Made by a program: the position numbers and the translations under genes. From Pseudomonadota bacterium (GTDB lineage Bacteria > Pseudomonadota > Gammaproteobacteria > Pseudomonadales > Moraxellaceae): 32,082 bases of DNA. The DNA lies in assembly GCA_021851865.1 (NCBI GenBank), contig JAJZBU010000032.1, positions 1-32,082 of the forward strand, read 5' to 3'. Positions 1 through 9,530 of the stretch are shown in pieces. The stretch's first letter is position 1, and each line of letters starts with the position of its first letter. The notes beneath the pieces were generated by a model that worked only from the letters and a program-made list of their open reading frames with translations, had not been told where the DNA came from and ran no database searches.

Positions 1-2
1 TG

Positions 3-35
3 GCGGCTCTGCGGGAACATAGCAGAGCGCATTGA
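3..35 (+). CDS. possible 3' end of an upstream gene (leuB?)
   Basis: An open frame entering from the left edge ends at a TGA at 33-35 and reads AALREHSRAH. This resembles the tail of 3-isopropylmalate dehydrogenase (a Gly-Asp-Ala-Val-x-Ala-Ala-Leu type ending), and leuB lies directly upstream of asd in Pseudomonas. Only eleven codons, including the stop, are visible. Another frame closes at 20-22 and a third at 52-54, so the assignment rests mostly on expected gene order. Confidence 0.3.
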   Translation, partial: AALREHSRAH

Positions 36-50
36 TCGGCGTGAGGGGGG

Positions 51-1163
51 ATGATGCGTACGGGTCTGGTGGGTTGGCGCGGTATGGTCGGTTCGGTGCT
101 CATGCAGCGCATGCAGGAGGAAGGTGATTTCGCCTTGATCGAACCGGTGTTTTTTTCGACCTCGCAGGTGGGAGCGCCGGGACCAGTCGGTTTGCCTTGT
201 GCCGTGCCGGTCCTGCAGGACGCCTACGATATTCGCGCCCTGGCTGATATGCAGGTGATCATCAGCTGTCAGGGTGGTGACTACACCCAGGAGGTCTTTC
301 CGCGTCTGCGCGCCGCCGGCTGGCGCGGCTACTGGATCGACGCCGCCTCGACGCTGCGCATGCAGGACGACGCCATCATCGTGCTCGATCCGGTCAACCT
401 CGACGTCATTCAGGCGGGTCGCGCGCGTGGCGTCAAGAACTTCATCGGTGGCAATTGCACCGTATCGTTGATGCTGATGGCCCTAGGGGCGCTGTATCGA
501 CGTGGTTGGGTCGAATGGATGTCGGCGATGACCTATCAGGCCGCTTCCGGGGCCGGTGCCAACAATATGCGCGAGCTCCTCAGCGGCATGGGCTATCTGC
601 ACGCCGGTGTCGCCGACCTGCTGCAAGATCCCAGCGCCGCCATTCTCGACATCGATCGCAAGGTGACCGAATTGCAGCGCAGTGAGGACTACCCGAGTCG
701 TCATTTCGGCGTTCCCCTGGCGGGGAGTCTGATTCCCTACATCGACAAGCAGCTGGAACAGGGACAGAGCAAGGAAGAGTGGAAGGGACAGGCGGAAACC
801 AACAAGATCCTCGCGACATCGACGGCGATCGCCATCGACGGCCTGTGTGTGCGCGTCGGCGCCATGCGCTGCCATTCGCAGGCGTTGACCATCAAGCTGA
901 CGCAGGACATCCCTCTGGCCGACATCGAGGCCGAGATCGCGGCGAGCAACCCTTGGGTACAGGTGATCGCCAACACGCGTGAGGCGAGCATGCGTGATCT
1001 GACGCCGGTGGCGGTGTCGGGAACTTTGCGCGTGCCGGTGGGGCGCCTGCGCAAGATGAATATGGGACCACAGTATCTCGCTGCGTTTACCTGCGGTGAC
1101 CAGCTGCTCTGGGGGGCTGCCGAGCCCCTGCGGCGCATGCTGCGACTGCTGCTTGAGGCTTGA
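51..1163 (+). CDS. asd: aspartate-semialdehyde dehydrogenase
   Basis: This enzyme reduces aspartyl-4-phosphate to aspartate-semialdehyde with NADPH. It is the cytosolic branch point to lysine/diaminopimelate, threonine and methionine. The protein is 370 residues, the usual length for the gammaproteobacterial form. It opens with the nucleotide-binding GWRGMVGS stretch. The active-site cysteine is in GGNCTV (Cys136 from the first ATG) and the substrate-side histidine is in GAMRCHSQ (His275). QAETNKI and PVGRLRKMN near the C-terminus are also typical. Two ATG codons occur in tandem at 51 and 54. The purine-rich GAGGGGGG at 43-50 runs right up to the first, so translation may really begin at 54. 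The next gene overlaps its stop codon. No anomaly was seen. Confidence 0.97.
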   Translation: MMRTGLVGWRGMVGSVLMQRMQEEGDFALIEPVFFSTSQVGAPGPVGLPCAVPVLQDAYDIRALADMQVIISCQGGDYTQEVFPRLRAAGWRGYWIDAASTLRMQDDAIIVLDPVNLDVIQAGRARGVKNFIGGNCTVSLMLMALGALYRRGWVEWMSAMTYQAASGAGANNMRELLSGMGYLHAGVADLLQDPSAAILDIDRKVTELQRSEDYPSRHFGVPLAGSLIPYIDKQLEQGQSKEEWKGQAETNKILATSTAIAIDGLCVRVGAMRCHSQALTIKLTQDIPLADIEAEIAASNPWVQVIANTREASMRDLTPVAVSGTLRVPVGRLRKMNMGPQYLAAFTCGDQLLWGAAEPLRRMLRLLLEA

Positions 1164-2116
1164 CGATCTTGGTTTGTCGTGTCGGTCTATGGGGGCATTT
1201 GGCGGGTGATTTCGGCAGTGCTTTGCTGAGTCGCCTGGAAGCGATGGCGTCTTTTGACGTCCTCGCCCTGCAAGCATCGGATGTCGCCGCGCCGTCTTTC
1301 GACGATATCGATGCCGACGACGATGCGCAGGACTCCGCTGCGCTGCTGCGCTTTCGCCGTCGACCATTGCCGTCCTGCAGCATTGAGGACTTGGCGACGA
1401 TCGATATCGTCGTGCTGCTGGCGCCTTGGCCGCCGGCGCGGCCGGCGAGCGATCTGGCGGCGCATCAGGTCATCGATCTCACGCCCGGGGCGGTGTCTGC
1501 TTTACCCACTTGGCACGTTTTGCCGGCGCCCGTTCTCGATTTGTCTTTGCGCCTCCTGCGCGCCTTGTTGCCGCTATCCTTATGCTCTGTGCAAATCTGC
1601 AGTCATGAATCGGCGGCCATGCATAACGAGCAGGCGACGCGGGAACTGGTCAAGGAGACCATCGATTTGCTCAATGGACGCGGGCGCTCCGATGTCACGA
1701 TACTGCCGCAGAACGCTTTCAATCTGTGGCCGCTGCCGCAGGCCGAGCAGATTCAGTTGCGGCAAGATCTGCGGCGTTGTCTCGATGGCGTGCAAGTCGA
1801 TGTGCAGGTCGTGCGTTTGCGCGTGCCGGTGTTCTATGGTTTATGGCAGGTGTGGACGCTGACCTGTGAGCAGCCGCAGCGGACGGAAGAGCTCGTGCAG
1901 TGTTTGCAGCGGGTTGGTGTCCGCATCGATGAGGTCGTGCGGCATGGGCCGGTCGCGGTGCTCGTCGATGATGACGCGGCGGAGCACATCCACGCCTGCA
2001 TCGAGGCGGGTGAAGATGCTCGGCACTGGGTTTTGTACGTCGCCGTCGATCCTCTGCGATTCAGTCAGGTGGGGAATTTGTGCGAGTTGCTGCAAACTCT
2101 GGAAAAACTACTTTAA
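1160..2116 (+). CDS. usg: Usg-like degenerate aspartate-semialdehyde dehydrogenase paralogue
   Basis: The 318-residue protein is distantly related to aspartate-semialdehyde dehydrogenases and sits exactly where Pseudomonas carries its second asd-like gene (usg). Weak family landmarks can be followed: [10 protein letters not shown] near the N-terminus, [31 protein letters not shown] and a closing [18 protein letters not shown]. No GxNC active-site cysteine is present, so dehydrogenase activity is unlikely. Function is unknown. It starts with TTG, whose last two bases and the next A form the asd stop, so translation is probably coupled to asd. A 139-bp gap with a likely promoter separates it from fimV. 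The alternative reading, a rapidly decaying pseudogene, is weakened by the intact frame. Confidence 0.75.
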   Translation: MTILVCRVGLWGHLAGDFGSALLSRLEAMASFDVLALQASDVAAPSFDDIDADDDAQDSAALLRFRRRPLPSCSIEDLATIDIVVLLAPWPPARPASDLAAHQVIDLTPGAVSALPTWHVLPAPVLDLSLRLLRALLPLSLCSVQICSHESAAMHNEQATRELVKETIDLLNGRGRSDVTILPQNAFNLWPLPQAEQIQLRQDLRRCLDGVQVDVQVVRLRVPVFYGLWQVWTLTCEQPQRTEELVQCLQRVGVRIDEVVRHGPVAVLVDDDAAEHIHACIEAGEDARHWVLYVAVDPLRFSQVGNLCELLQTLEKLL

Positions 2117-2119
2117 TTA

Positions 2120-2147
2120 TTGGCAGTTACGCTTCAATTGTGATACT
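2120..2147 (+). promoter_or_regulatory. putative sigma-70 promoter for fimV
   Basis: TTGGCA at 2120-2125 (5/6 to the -35 consensus) is followed after 16 bases by GATACT at 2142-2147 (4/6 to -10). It begins just after the usg stop and would give a leader of about 100 bases. The leader contains an inverted repeat (CGCTGA at 2195-2200, TCAGCG at 2220-2225). Confidence 0.45.
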
Positions 2148-2255
2148 AATTCGAGAATTGGTTTAGACTTGGTGGGTGGATGGCGGTCAAGCTGCGCTGA
2201 AACGTGGTTTGGTCGCTGCTCAGCGATGGAATAAGAATGATCAAAGGAACAGACC

Positions 2256-5156
2256 ATGGTCCTGCGTAAGTTGGCGGTTGCCTTGTTGGGTGTGGGCGTA
2301 TTATTACCGGGTTTGTCGCATGCTCTGGCGATAGGCGACATCAAGACGCGTTCTGCCCTCAATGAGCCTTACCTGGGTGAGGTGCCGCTCTCCGATGTGG
2401 GAGATCTGTCCGCCGATGAAATCCGTGTCGATATGGCGACGCCGGAAGAGTTTCATCAGATGGGCGTCGACTGGTCGAGTCAGCTCACCGATCTGAATTT
2501 TCAGGTGCTCAAGCGCGCTGATGGCAGTACGGTGATCCGTGTCACCAGCCGTCATCCGGTGACCGAGCCCGATCTCGATTTTGTGCTGCGCGTCAGTTGG
2601 CCGGGTAATACCAGCATGCGCGAGTTCGTCGCCCTGCTTGATCTGCCGTCGGCGAAGATGGCGGTGGCGCCCGTCGTGCCGGCGCCGGTCAGCATGCCGA
2701 CCAGTACGCCGACTCCGGCGCCGGTGGAGAATGTAACGCCGCCAACGCCGACTCCGGCGCCTGAGCCCGCGACAGCCGCGACGGCGCGGGAGATCCATAT
2801 CCATGCCGGTGAAAATCTTTGGTCACTCGCGCGCAAGGTGCAGTCCGGGCGGGGCATGACGGTCGAGCAAGTGATGATCGCTTTGCAGCGCCGCAATCCT
2901 GCCGCTTTCCCCGAGCACAACATCAATCTGCTCGCCGTCGGCCATACCCTGACCGTGCCCAGCGTCGCCGAGATGCGACGGATCAACGCCCGTGATGCGG
3001 CCAATGAGGTCGCCCGTCAGGATCAGGCTTGGCGCGCCGCTGGCGTTTCCCACGCCGCGCATCAGCGCTTGGAAAAACAACAGGTCAATGCGACCCCGGT
3101 CGCGGCTGAAGCGGCGTCGCCGCAGCCAGCGCAAGCCGAGGTACATCTCCTGGCCCCAGGCAGCAAGGTGCATGCGCAAGCGGCAGCGCAAGTAGAAAAC
3201 AATGCGCGTGTCACGCAGGTTGAGCAGGAGAATTCGCGTTTGCGGCAGAGCTTGCAGCAGGATCAGGACAAGCTGCAGGCGCAATCGGCGCAGATCAAAG
3301 TACAGGATGCCGAGCTGGCCAAGCTTGAGCAAAGCCTGCATGCACAAGCTCCAGCCCCGACAGCGTCGGCGCCAGCGCACCAGGTCGCGGCTGCCAAGCC
3401 GGTGATGTCACCGCCGGCACCGCTTGCGCCCAAGCCGCAGCTTCCGGCGCCCGTCGCGAAGGCACCGGCACCGGTTGCGAAGGCACCGGTCGCGAAGGCA
3501 CCGACCCCTGTGGTGATGGCGCCCGTGGCACCGGCCGCTGAGTCATCTTCTTCTTCGGTGGTGCTGTGGGGCGCTGCGGCTCTGGCGGCTCTGGCGGCCC
3601 TCGTCGGTGGGTTGATCGCGCTGCGTCGGCGTCGCGACGAACATCGTCAGATCGGTGAGCTGACGCGCGCGGATCAGACGCTGCCGGTCGACGTCGGACT
3701 GGACGAGGTGCATCTCGATCACGAGGATACGGACTTTGACCGGCATCTCGACGATCTGCATGACTATCATGAGATCGGGGTGGATGAGGCACCAACTCAG
3801 GATGCCATCGTCGAGGCGCACGATCTCATGCAGCGGCACCTCCATCCGCAGGCGATCGGTGTGCTCAACAAGGCTTTGCGCGTCCAGCCTGGGCGTGATG
3901 ATCTGCGTCTCATGCTGATGGAAGCTCTGGCCGAAGTCGGGGACCATGACGGTTTTGCCGAACAGGAACAGCAGTTGACCGCTGACGATCTCGATACGCT
4001 CGAGATCGTCGAGGAGTTGCGGAGTCACTTGCCAGCTCCGCTCACCCCGAAGGCGCCTGAGTCGTCGTTGCACGATGTCGGGACACTCGATTTTTCCGCA
4101 CCGGCGGTGGAGTCGGCTCTGGTGGCGCAGGATGCTGCGCCTGTCGAGATCGCTCATGATGAACTCGCCGACTTTGATTTTGCCTTGCCCGACTTTGACC
4201 AGCAGCCCAGTGCCCCGGCCACGGCCACGGTCACGGCGGGACGCGATGAACTTTCGCCACTTCTTGCAGACGCCGAGGGTGTGCTGGACTTCGCTACCGA
4301 TGCATCCGCGCTCGATTTCACGCCGTCCACGCCGCAGCCTGCGACGGTATCGGCAGCATCGCCGGTGACGCCAGAGGATGAGTCCATCGCCTGGCACACC
4401 GCGGAGATCGCGCCGGCTCTTGATGCCGATCTGCCGCTCGACGTGCATGAGGAAGAGGCGCCGGTCGCGGCCAGTGACTCAAAAGGCCTCGATTTTGGCG
4501 ATATCGTTCTCGACGAGGAACCGCCATTGGTGCCTTTGGAGGAGGTCGCCAGCGAAAGTTTTGATAGCGAGGCACTCGATCTTGATCTGTCGGCTCTGGA
4601 TGAGCCCCTGGATGAGCCCCTGGATGAGCCGATGACGACTTCGGCTTTGAGCGAAGAGCCCTTGTCGCTGGACGAACTCCCATCGACCGATGAACTCGAG
4701 TCTTTTGCTCTTACTGATGATTTTGACCTCGAACATGAGTCAGGTAGCGCTGATCTCGATCTTGCCTCGCAGCGCGAGGAACGCGAAGAGCGCGAAGAGA
4801 CGGACTGGGAGTCCGAAATGAGGGCAACGGCAGAAGCTCCAGCGCCTGCGCTGGGGGCTCAGGAGTTTGATCTGGCGGTGCCAGACACCGAAGTGGCGCA
4901 GGCCAGCGATGAAGCGGTGACGCACGCTGCGGCGCGAGAAGAGGTTGCGGAGACGGCAGCCGATGACTTCGATCTCGGTTCGGAATTTGATTTCCTCGCC
5001 GACGCCGATGAGAATGCAACCAAGATCGATCTGGCCAAGGCCTACATCGATATGGGTGATGCTGAAGGCGCGCGCGATATCCTGCAGGAAGTCATCCATG
5101 ATGGCAGCCCGGATCAGCAGGAGGAAGCGCGTACCTTGTTGCTACAGGCGGGGTGA
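2256..5156 (+). CDS. fimV: FimV/HubP-type polar hub protein
   Basis: FimV-family proteins are inner-membrane, peptidoglycan-binding polar scaffolds needed for type IV pilus assembly and twitching. The 966-residue protein begins with a signal peptide ending near SHALA, then the conserved FimV N-terminal region. A LysM domain spans about residues 180-235 (HAGENLWSLA start). A Pro/Ala-rich linker and a predicted coiled coil (about 315-355) precede one membrane segment (about 435-457, followed by RRRRDE). The cytoplasmic part is very acidic and holds a TPR-like section near 520-600. The conserved C-terminal helical motif (KIDLAKAYIDMGD, about residues 925-966) closes it. The start is supported by AAAGGA at 2243-2248, seven bases upstream. 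Short in-frame repeats occur in the linker and the acidic tail. truA follows after six bases. Confidence 0.95.
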   Translation: MVLRKLAVALLGVGVLLPGLSHALAIGDIKTRSALNEPYLGEVPLSDVGDLSADEIRVDMATPEEFHQMGVDWSSQLTDLNFQVLKRADGSTVIRVTSRHPVTEPDLDFVLRVSWPGNTSMREFVALLDLPSAKMAVAPVVPAPVSMPTSTPTPAPVENVTPPTPTPAPEPATAATAREIHIHAGENLWSLARKVQSGRGMTVEQVMIALQRRNPAAFPEHNINLLAVGHTLTVPSVAEMRRINARDAANEVARQDQAWRAAGVSHAAHQRLEKQQVNATPVAAEAASPQPAQAEVHLLAPGSKVHAQAAAQVENNARVTQVEQENSRLRQSLQQDQDKLQAQSAQIKVQDAELAKLEQSLHAQAPAPTASAPAHQVAAAKPVMSPPAPLAPKPQLPAPVAKAPAPVAKAPVAKAPTPVVMAPVAPAAESSSSSVVLWGAAALAALAALVGGLIALRRRRDEHRQIGELTRADQTLPVDVGLDEVHLDHEDTDFDRHLDDLHDYHEIGVDEAPTQDAIVEAHDLMQRHLHPQAIGVLNKALRVQPGRDDLRLMLMEALAEVGDHDGFAEQEQQLTADDLDTLEIVEELRSHLPAPLTPKAPESSLHDVGTLDFSAPAVESALVAQDAAPVEIAHDELADFDFALPDFDQQPSAPATATVTAGRDELSPLLADAEGVLDFATDASALDFTPSTPQPATVSAASPVTPEDESIAWHTAEIAPALDADLPLDVHEEEAPVAASDSKGLDFGDIVLDEEPPLVPLEEVASESFDSEALDLDLSALDEPLDEPLDEPMTTSALSEEPLSLDELPSTDELESFALTDDFDLEHESGSADLDLASQREEREEREETDWESEMRATAEAPAPALGAQEFDLAVPDTEVAQASDEAVTHAAAREEVAETAADDFDLGSEFDFLADADENATKIDLAKAYIDMGDAEGARDILQEVIHDGSPDQQEEARTLLLQAG
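3452..3502 (+). repeat. VAKAP-type tandem repeats in fimV linker
   Basis: A unit close to GTCGCGAAGGCACCG occurs three times, encoding V-A-K-A-P with an extra A-P pair after the first copy. It lies in the Pro/Ala linker just before the transmembrane segment of FimV. Such low-complexity units commonly vary in number between strains. Confidence 0.7.
4596..4631 (+). repeat. 12-bp tandem repeat (three copies) in fimV
   Basis: CTGGATGAGCCC is repeated three times head to tail (the last copy ends in G), encoding Leu-Asp-Glu-Pro three times. It lies in the acidic cytoplasmic region. The period is a multiple of three, so copy-number change would keep the reading frame. Confidence 0.9.
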
Positions 5157-5162
5157 TCATTT

Positions 5163-5972
5163 TTGCGCATCGCCGTCGGCATCGAGTATGACGGATCGTC
5201 CTGGCGCGGCTGGCAGTTCCAGGGGCACGATACCCGGACGGTCCAGCATGCCCTGCAGCAGGCTCTGGCGCGCGTCGCGGCGCATGACTTGTCGTTGATC
5301 GCCGCCGGTCGCACCGACGCCGGTGTGCACGCCAGCGCCATGGTGGCCCATTTTGATAGCGAGTCACCGCGCTCCATGCGCGCCTGGGTGCAGGGCTGCA
5401 ATAGCCATCTGCCGGCGAGCATCGCTCTGCGTTGGGCGCAGCCTGTGGCGGACGATTTTCATGCCCGCTTCAGCGCTGTGGCGCGGCGCTATCGCTATGT
5501 GATCTATAACGATGCCCTGCGCTCGGCCCTATGGCGCGATCAAGTGACTTGGCACCATCGTCCTCTCGACGTCGATCGTATGCGCGAAGCGGCGGCCAGT
5601 TTTTGCGGCGAGCAGGATTTTACGTCGGTACGAGCGGCCGCCTGCCAGGCGCATCATGCGCGTCGCTGCGTTCATTTTCTCGAGGTCTGGCGGCAGGGAC
5701 CACTGGTCATACTCGACATCGAAGCCAATGGCTTTTTGCATCATATGGTCCGCAATATCGCGGGCATCCTGCTGGCAGTGGGCGATGGGCGCCGTCCTCC
5801 GGAGTGGGCGGCCGAGGTGCTCGCGGCGCGTGACCGGACGCAGGCGGCGGTGACGGCACCGCCGGCCGGACTCTATTTTGTGCGCGTGCGCTATCCGCAA
5901 CGCTTCATCTTGCCGGAGTTGCCCCTGGGGCCGCATTTTATCCTGCCTGCCGTACTCGCGCCGCGGGCCTGA
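5163..5972 (+). CDS. truA: tRNA pseudouridine(38-40) synthase TruA
   Basis: TruA converts U38, U39 and U40 of the tRNA anticodon arm to pseudouridine. The 269-residue length matches the family (E. coli 270). The catalytic aspartate is Asp52 in GRTDAGVHA. RYRYVIYN and FLHHMVRNIAG are further signature stretches. The only plausible start is TTG at 5163, six bases after the fimV stop; the preceding GGCGGGGTGA can serve as a weak ribosome-binding site. fimV-truA adjacency is conserved in Pseudomonas. trpF follows after a 39-base gap holding a probable promoter. Confidence 0.96.
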   Translation: MRIAVGIEYDGSSWRGWQFQGHDTRTVQHALQQALARVAAHDLSLIAAGRTDAGVHASAMVAHFDSESPRSMRAWVQGCNSHLPASIALRWAQPVADDFHARFSAVARRYRYVIYNDALRSALWRDQVTWHHRPLDVDRMREAAASFCGEQDFTSVRAAACQAHHARRCVHFLEVWRQGPLVILDIEANGFLHHMVRNIAGILLAVGDGRRPPEWAAEVLAARDRTQAAVTAPPAGLYFVRVRYPQRFILPELPLGPHFILPAVLAPRA

Positions 5973-5974
5973 TC

Positions 5975-5983
5975 TGTTACAAT
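5975..5983 (+). promoter_or_regulatory. extended -10 promoter upstream of trpF
   Basis: TGTTACAAT combines an extended -10 TGn with a 5/6 -10 hexamer (TACAAT at 5978-5983). No convincing -35 lies 16-18 bases upstream, as is usual for extended -10 promoters. It starts right after the truA stop and would give a leader of about 20 bases ahead of the trpF ribosome-binding site. It probably drives the trpF-to-metZ run. Confidence 0.45.
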
Positions 5984-6011
5984 GATGGGCTAGGTTTCAG
6001 GAGCTGAGACG

Positions 6012-6644
6012 GTGGTCTATCGTCCACGCATCAAGATTTGCGGCATCAGGACGGTGGCCGATGCTTGCTATGCCGCCAGCCTCGGCGTCGATGCCATCGG
6101 TCTGGTGTTCTATCCGCCGAGTCCGCGTCATGTCGAACTCGAACAGGCGCGCGCCATCATCCAGGCCCTGCCGCCTTTTGTCAGCGTCGTGGCCTTATTC
6201 GTCAATCCGGCGGCGCCGGAAGTGGAGCGCGTTCTTGGGGCGCTGGCGATCGATTTATTGCAATTTCACGGCGATGAGGATGAGGAATTTTGTCGTTCCT
6301 TTGCGCGTCCTTATATCAAGGCCTTGCCAGTTCGCCCGGGCGAGGACGTGCAGCCCCGGCTGTCCTCGTATGCGAGCGCAAGCGGCCTTCTCCTCGACGC
6401 CTACCATCCACAGTTGCGTGGAGGCACCGGTGATCGTTTTGATTGGACACAGTTTCCGCGTTTGGCATCGCGTCCATTGATTCTGGCGGGTGGATTGAGC
6501 GCGGAAAACGTCGGTGCGGCGGTCGCTCAGCTCAAACCCTATGCCGTCGATGTCAGCGGTGGGGTAGAATCATCGCGGGGCGTCAAAAGTCAGGCCATGA
6601 TGCGCGCATTTGTCGCAGGAGTAGGATGTGGGCACGAAGATTGA
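6012..6644 (+). CDS. trpF: phosphoribosylanthranilate isomerase
   Basis: TrpF performs the Amadori rearrangement of N-(5-phosphoribosyl)anthranilate to CdRP, the third step of tryptophan synthesis. This is a stand-alone 210-residue TIM barrel, not fused to TrpC as in enterics. The general-base cysteine is Cys10 in KICGI. The general-acid aspartate is Asp129 in LLDAYHP. Phosphate-binding strands [10 protein letters not shown] and [14 protein letters not shown] are near the C-terminus. The start is GTG, supported by AGGAG at 5999-6003 eight bases upstream. The 3' end overlaps trpB by 17 bases. The truA-trpF-trpB-trpA-accD-folC order is widespread in beta- and gammaproteobacteria. Confidence 0.96.
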   Translation: MVYRPRIKICGIRTVADACYAASLGVDAIGLVFYPPSPRHVELEQARAIIQALPPFVSVVALFVNPAAPEVERVLGALAIDLLQFHGDEDEEFCRSFARPYIKALPVRPGEDVQPRLSSYASASGLLLDAYHPQLRGGTGDRFDWTQFPRLASRPLILAGGLSAENVGAAVAQLKPYAVDVSGGVESSRGVKSQAMMRAFVAGVGCGHED

Positions 6645-7839
6645 TTACGCAAGTTTTCCTGACGAACGCGGCCATTTCGGCCCCTATGGCGGGCGGTTCG
6701 TCTCCGAGACGCTGATGGAGGCGCTCGATCAGTTGCGCCAGACGTATGAACGTTATCGCCAGGATCCGGAGTTCATCGCGGCTTTCGATCACGATATGGC
6801 GCACTATGTCGGCCGACCCTCGCCGCTCTATTTTTGTCGACGCTGGAGCGAGGAACTCGGTGGCGCCAGAATCTATCTGAAGCGCGAGGATCTCAACCAT
6901 ACCGGCGCGCACAAGGTCAACAACACCATTGGTCAGGCCCTTTTGGCGCAGCGTTCCGGCAAGACCCGCATCATCGCTGAGACCGGGGCCGGTCAGCATG
7001 GTGTGGCGACCGCAACCATCGCCGCACGCCTCGGTCTGCAGTGCCGAGTTTATATGGGGGCGGACGATGTACAGCGACAGGCGATGAACGTCTATCGCAT
7101 GAAGTTGCTGGGGGCGGAGGTGATGCCGGTGACGTCCGGTTCGCGCACGCTCAAAGACGCCATGAATGAAGCCATGCGCGACTGGGTGACGCATGTCGAC
7201 GATACGTATTATGTCATCGGTACGGTCGCCGGTCCGGATCCTTATCCACGCCTGGTGCGTGATTTTCAGGCGATCATCGGGCGTGAGGCGAAGCAGCAGT
7301 GTCTGGCGCAGACCGGACGCCTGCCCGATGCCCTCGTCGCCTGTGTCGGCGGCGGTTCCAATGCCATCGGTCTGTTTCATCCTTTCCTCGCTGACGAGCA
7401 GGTGCGCATGTATGGCGTCGAGGCGGCGGGTGAGGGACTGGCCAGCGGCCGGCATTCGGCGCCGCTCAGTCGTGGCCAGCCCGGTGTCCTGCACGGCAAT
7501 CGGACTTATCTGATGGAAGATGCGCATGGCCAGATCATCGAGACGCACTCGATTTCGGCCGGACTCGACTATCCTGGCGTCGGACCTGAGCACGCTTGGC
7601 TCAAGGACATCGGTCGTGTCGAGTACGTCAGCGTCACCGATACCCAGGCGCTGCACGGGTTTCATCGTCTGACCCGGGTCGAGGGCATCATTCCGGCGCT
7701 CGAGTCGAGTCATGCGCTGGCGTATGTCGAGGACTTGGCGCCGCGTATGCGACGCGATGAAATTCTCATCTGCAATCTGTCGGGACGCGGCGACAAGGAT
7801 CTGCTCACGGTCGCCCGGCTCGATGGCATCGAGGTATGA
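6628..7839 (+). CDS. trpB: tryptophan synthase beta chain
   Basis: TrpB condenses indole with serine using PLP, as the beta part of the alpha2-beta2 complex. The length is 403 residues, close to the usual 397. PLP is bound by Lys96 in HTGAHKVNN. The catalytic glutamate is Glu118 in ETGAGQHG. The phosphate loop is GGGSNAIG, and the C-terminal NLSGRGDKD holds the serine facing the pyridine nitrogen. The GTG start is chosen because AGGAG (6617-6621) lies six bases upstream and GTG leads directly into the conserved [15 protein letters not shown] region. It overlaps trpF and is followed four bases later by trpA. Confidence 0.98.
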   Translation: MGTKIDYASFPDERGHFGPYGGRFVSETLMEALDQLRQTYERYRQDPEFIAAFDHDMAHYVGRPSPLYFCRRWSEELGGARIYLKREDLNHTGAHKVNNTIGQALLAQRSGKTRIIAETGAGQHGVATATIAARLGLQCRVYMGADDVQRQAMNVYRMKLLGAEVMPVTSGSRTLKDAMNEAMRDWVTHVDDTYYVIGTVAGPDPYPRLVRDFQAIIGREAKQQCLAQTGRLPDALVACVGGGSNAIGLFHPFLADEQVRMYGVEAAGEGLASGRHSAPLSRGQPGVLHGNRTYLMEDAHGQIIETHSISAGLDYPGVGPEHAWLKDIGRVEYVSVTDTQALHGFHRLTRVEGIIPALESSHALAYVEDLAPRMRRDEILICNLSGRGDKDLLTVARLDGIEV

Positions 7840-7843
7840 AGCC

Positions 7844-8662
7844 ATGGCCATGAACCGTATCGAAGCCGCTTTTGCCAACTGGCGCCAGCGACAACACAAA
7901 GCGCTGATTCCCTATATCACCGCGGGGGACCCGGCGCCTGAGGTGACGGTGCCGCTGATGCATGCCATGGTGGCGGCGGGGGCGGACCTGCTCGAGCTGG
8001 GCGTGCCTTTTTCTGATCCCATGGCCGACGGTCCGGTCATCTGTCACGCGCATGAACGCGCCCTGCGCCATGGCACTTCCCTGCGCGACGTCCTTGATCA
8101 GGTGCAGGAGTTTCGTCAGCGGGATGACAAGACGCCGGTCGTGCTCATGGGCTATCTCAATCCGATTGAGGCTATGGGCTACGCCGCTTTCGTGCAGCGC
8201 GCGGTGCAGGCCGGCGTAGATGGTGTCCTGACCGTCGATCTCCCGCCGGAAGAAGCCGGTGATCTGGTGGCGGAGTTGCACGCGGCCGACATCGCCGCCA
8301 TTTTTCTGGTCGCACCGACCAGCGGCCATGCGCGTGTGCAGCGCATCGCGGCGATGGCGCGCGGTTATCTCTACTATGTTTCGCTGAAAGGAGTGACCGG
8401 GGCGGCCCACCTCGACGCGCAGCTCGTGCATGAACGTATCGAGACCTTGCGTTCGCTGACCACCTTGCCTCTGGCGGTCGGTTTTGGTATCAAGGACGCT
8501 GAAACGGCGGCGGCCATCGCTGATGCTGCGGATGCGGTCGTCGTCGGTAGCGTTTTGGTGCAGGCCATCGCCGATCATCAGCATGAGCCGGAGCGCGCCG
8601 TGCAGGTGGTGAGTGAGCTTTTGGCGGCGATGCGCACGGCCATCGATACCCGGGAGAGATGA
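7844..8662 (+). CDS. trpA: tryptophan synthase alpha chain
   Basis: TrpA cleaves indole-3-glycerol phosphate and channels indole to TrpB. From ATG 7844 it has 272 residues (usual 268-270). ATG 7850 is an alternative, but GAGG at 7831-7834 is nine bases from the first. The two catalytic acids are Glu51 ([11 protein letters not shown]) and Asp62 (MADGPVI). The flexible loop [10 protein letters not shown] and the phosphate-binding VGFGIKD are present. It sits four bases after the trpB stop, and accD starts one base after its own stop, so all three are cotranscribed. Confidence 0.98.
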   Translation: MAMNRIEAAFANWRQRQHKALIPYITAGDPAPEVTVPLMHAMVAAGADLLELGVPFSDPMADGPVICHAHERALRHGTSLRDVLDQVQEFRQRDDKTPVVLMGYLNPIEAMGYAAFVQRAVQAGVDGVLTVDLPPEEAGDLVAELHAADIAAIFLVAPTSGHARVQRIAAMARGYLYYVSLKGVTGAAHLDAQLVHERIETLRSLTTLPLAVGFGIKDAETAAAIADAADAVVVGSVLVQAIADHQHEPERAVQVVSELLAAMRTAIDTRER

Positions 8663-8663
8663 G

Positions 8664-9530
8664 ATGAGCAGCAGCTGGCTCGAGAAAATATTGCCGAACG
8701 TCATGGGCAATGCCGATGAACGGCGACGGGCCAATGTTCCAGAAGGCTTGTGGCGCAAGTGTCCCAAGTGCGATTCGGTGCTGTATACGCCGGAGCTCGA
8801 GCGTAATTTTCATGTCTGCCCGCGCTGCGATCATCATCTGCGCATCGGCGCGCGGGCGCGCCTCGATATGTTTCTCGACACGGACATGCGCCAGTATCTG
8901 GCGGAAGATCTGGTGCCCGAGGACATCCTCAAGTTCAAGGACAGCAAGCGCTACAAGGATCGCCTGATTGCAGCGCAACGCGAGACCGAAGAGCAGGACG
9001 CACTGATCGTCTGCCAGGGCCATCTGCAGGGTCTTCCCCTGGTCGTGGCCGCCTTCGAGTTCAGCTTTATGGGCGGCTCGATGGGGCAGGTGGTGGGAGG
9101 GCGTTTCGTGCGTGCCGTCAACGTCTGCCTCGAGCACCGTATTCCCCTGGTGTGTTTCGCCGCGAGCGGTGGCGCGCGCATGCAGGAAGCCTTGTTCTCC
9201 CTCATGCAGATGGCGCGGACGGCAGCAGCGCTGGAGCGTATGCGTCAATCCGGCATCCCCTTCATCTCGGTGCTCACCGATCCTGTCTATGGCGGTGTGT
9301 CGGCCAGTCTGGCCATGCTCGGTGATCTTCACGTCGCGGAGCCCAATGCGCTCATCGGCTTTGCCGGGCCACGGGTGATCGAACAGACGGTGCGGCAAAA
9401 GCTGCCGGAAGGCTTCCAGCGTTCGGAGTTTTTGCTGCGCCATGGCGCCATCGACATGATCGTCCATCGCCATCATCTGCGTGACAGCCTGCATCGACAG
9501 CTGGCTAAGCTCACGCATTATCCGGTGTGA
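8664..9530 (+). CDS. accD: acetyl-CoA carboxylase carboxyltransferase subunit beta
   Basis: AccD is the zinc-containing half of the carboxyltransferase that moves CO2 from carboxybiotin to acetyl-CoA, giving malonyl-CoA. It needs AccA, which is not in this window. The protein is 288 residues. A Cys4 zinc ribbon is visible: Cys33 and Cys36, Cys52 and Cys55. The crotonase-like core carries [11 protein letters not shown] and [16 protein letters not shown]. The ATG is preceded by GGGAGA and separated by one base from the trpA stop. The last codons overlap the folC start. The linkage to trp and folC is the common proteobacterial arrangement. Confidence 0.98.
   Translation: MSSSWLEKILPNVMGNADERRRANVPEGLWRKCPKCDSVLYTPELERNFHVCPRCDHHLRIGARARLDMFLDTDMRQYLAEDLVPEDILKFKDSKRYKDRLIAAQRETEEQDALIVCQGHLQGLPLVVAAFEFSFMGGSMGQVVGGRFVRAVNVCLEHRIPLVCFAASGGARMQEALFSLMQMARTAAALERMRQSGIPFISVLTDPVYGGVSASLAMLGDLHVAEPNALIGFAGPRVIEQTVRQKLPEGFQRSEFLLRHGAIDMIVHRHHLRDSLHRQLAKLTHYPV

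Noticed and set aside
483-1367. 294-codon minus-strand open frame across asd and usg
   Set aside because: It spans the junction of two real plus-strand genes and has a low-complexity Arg/His-rich translation.
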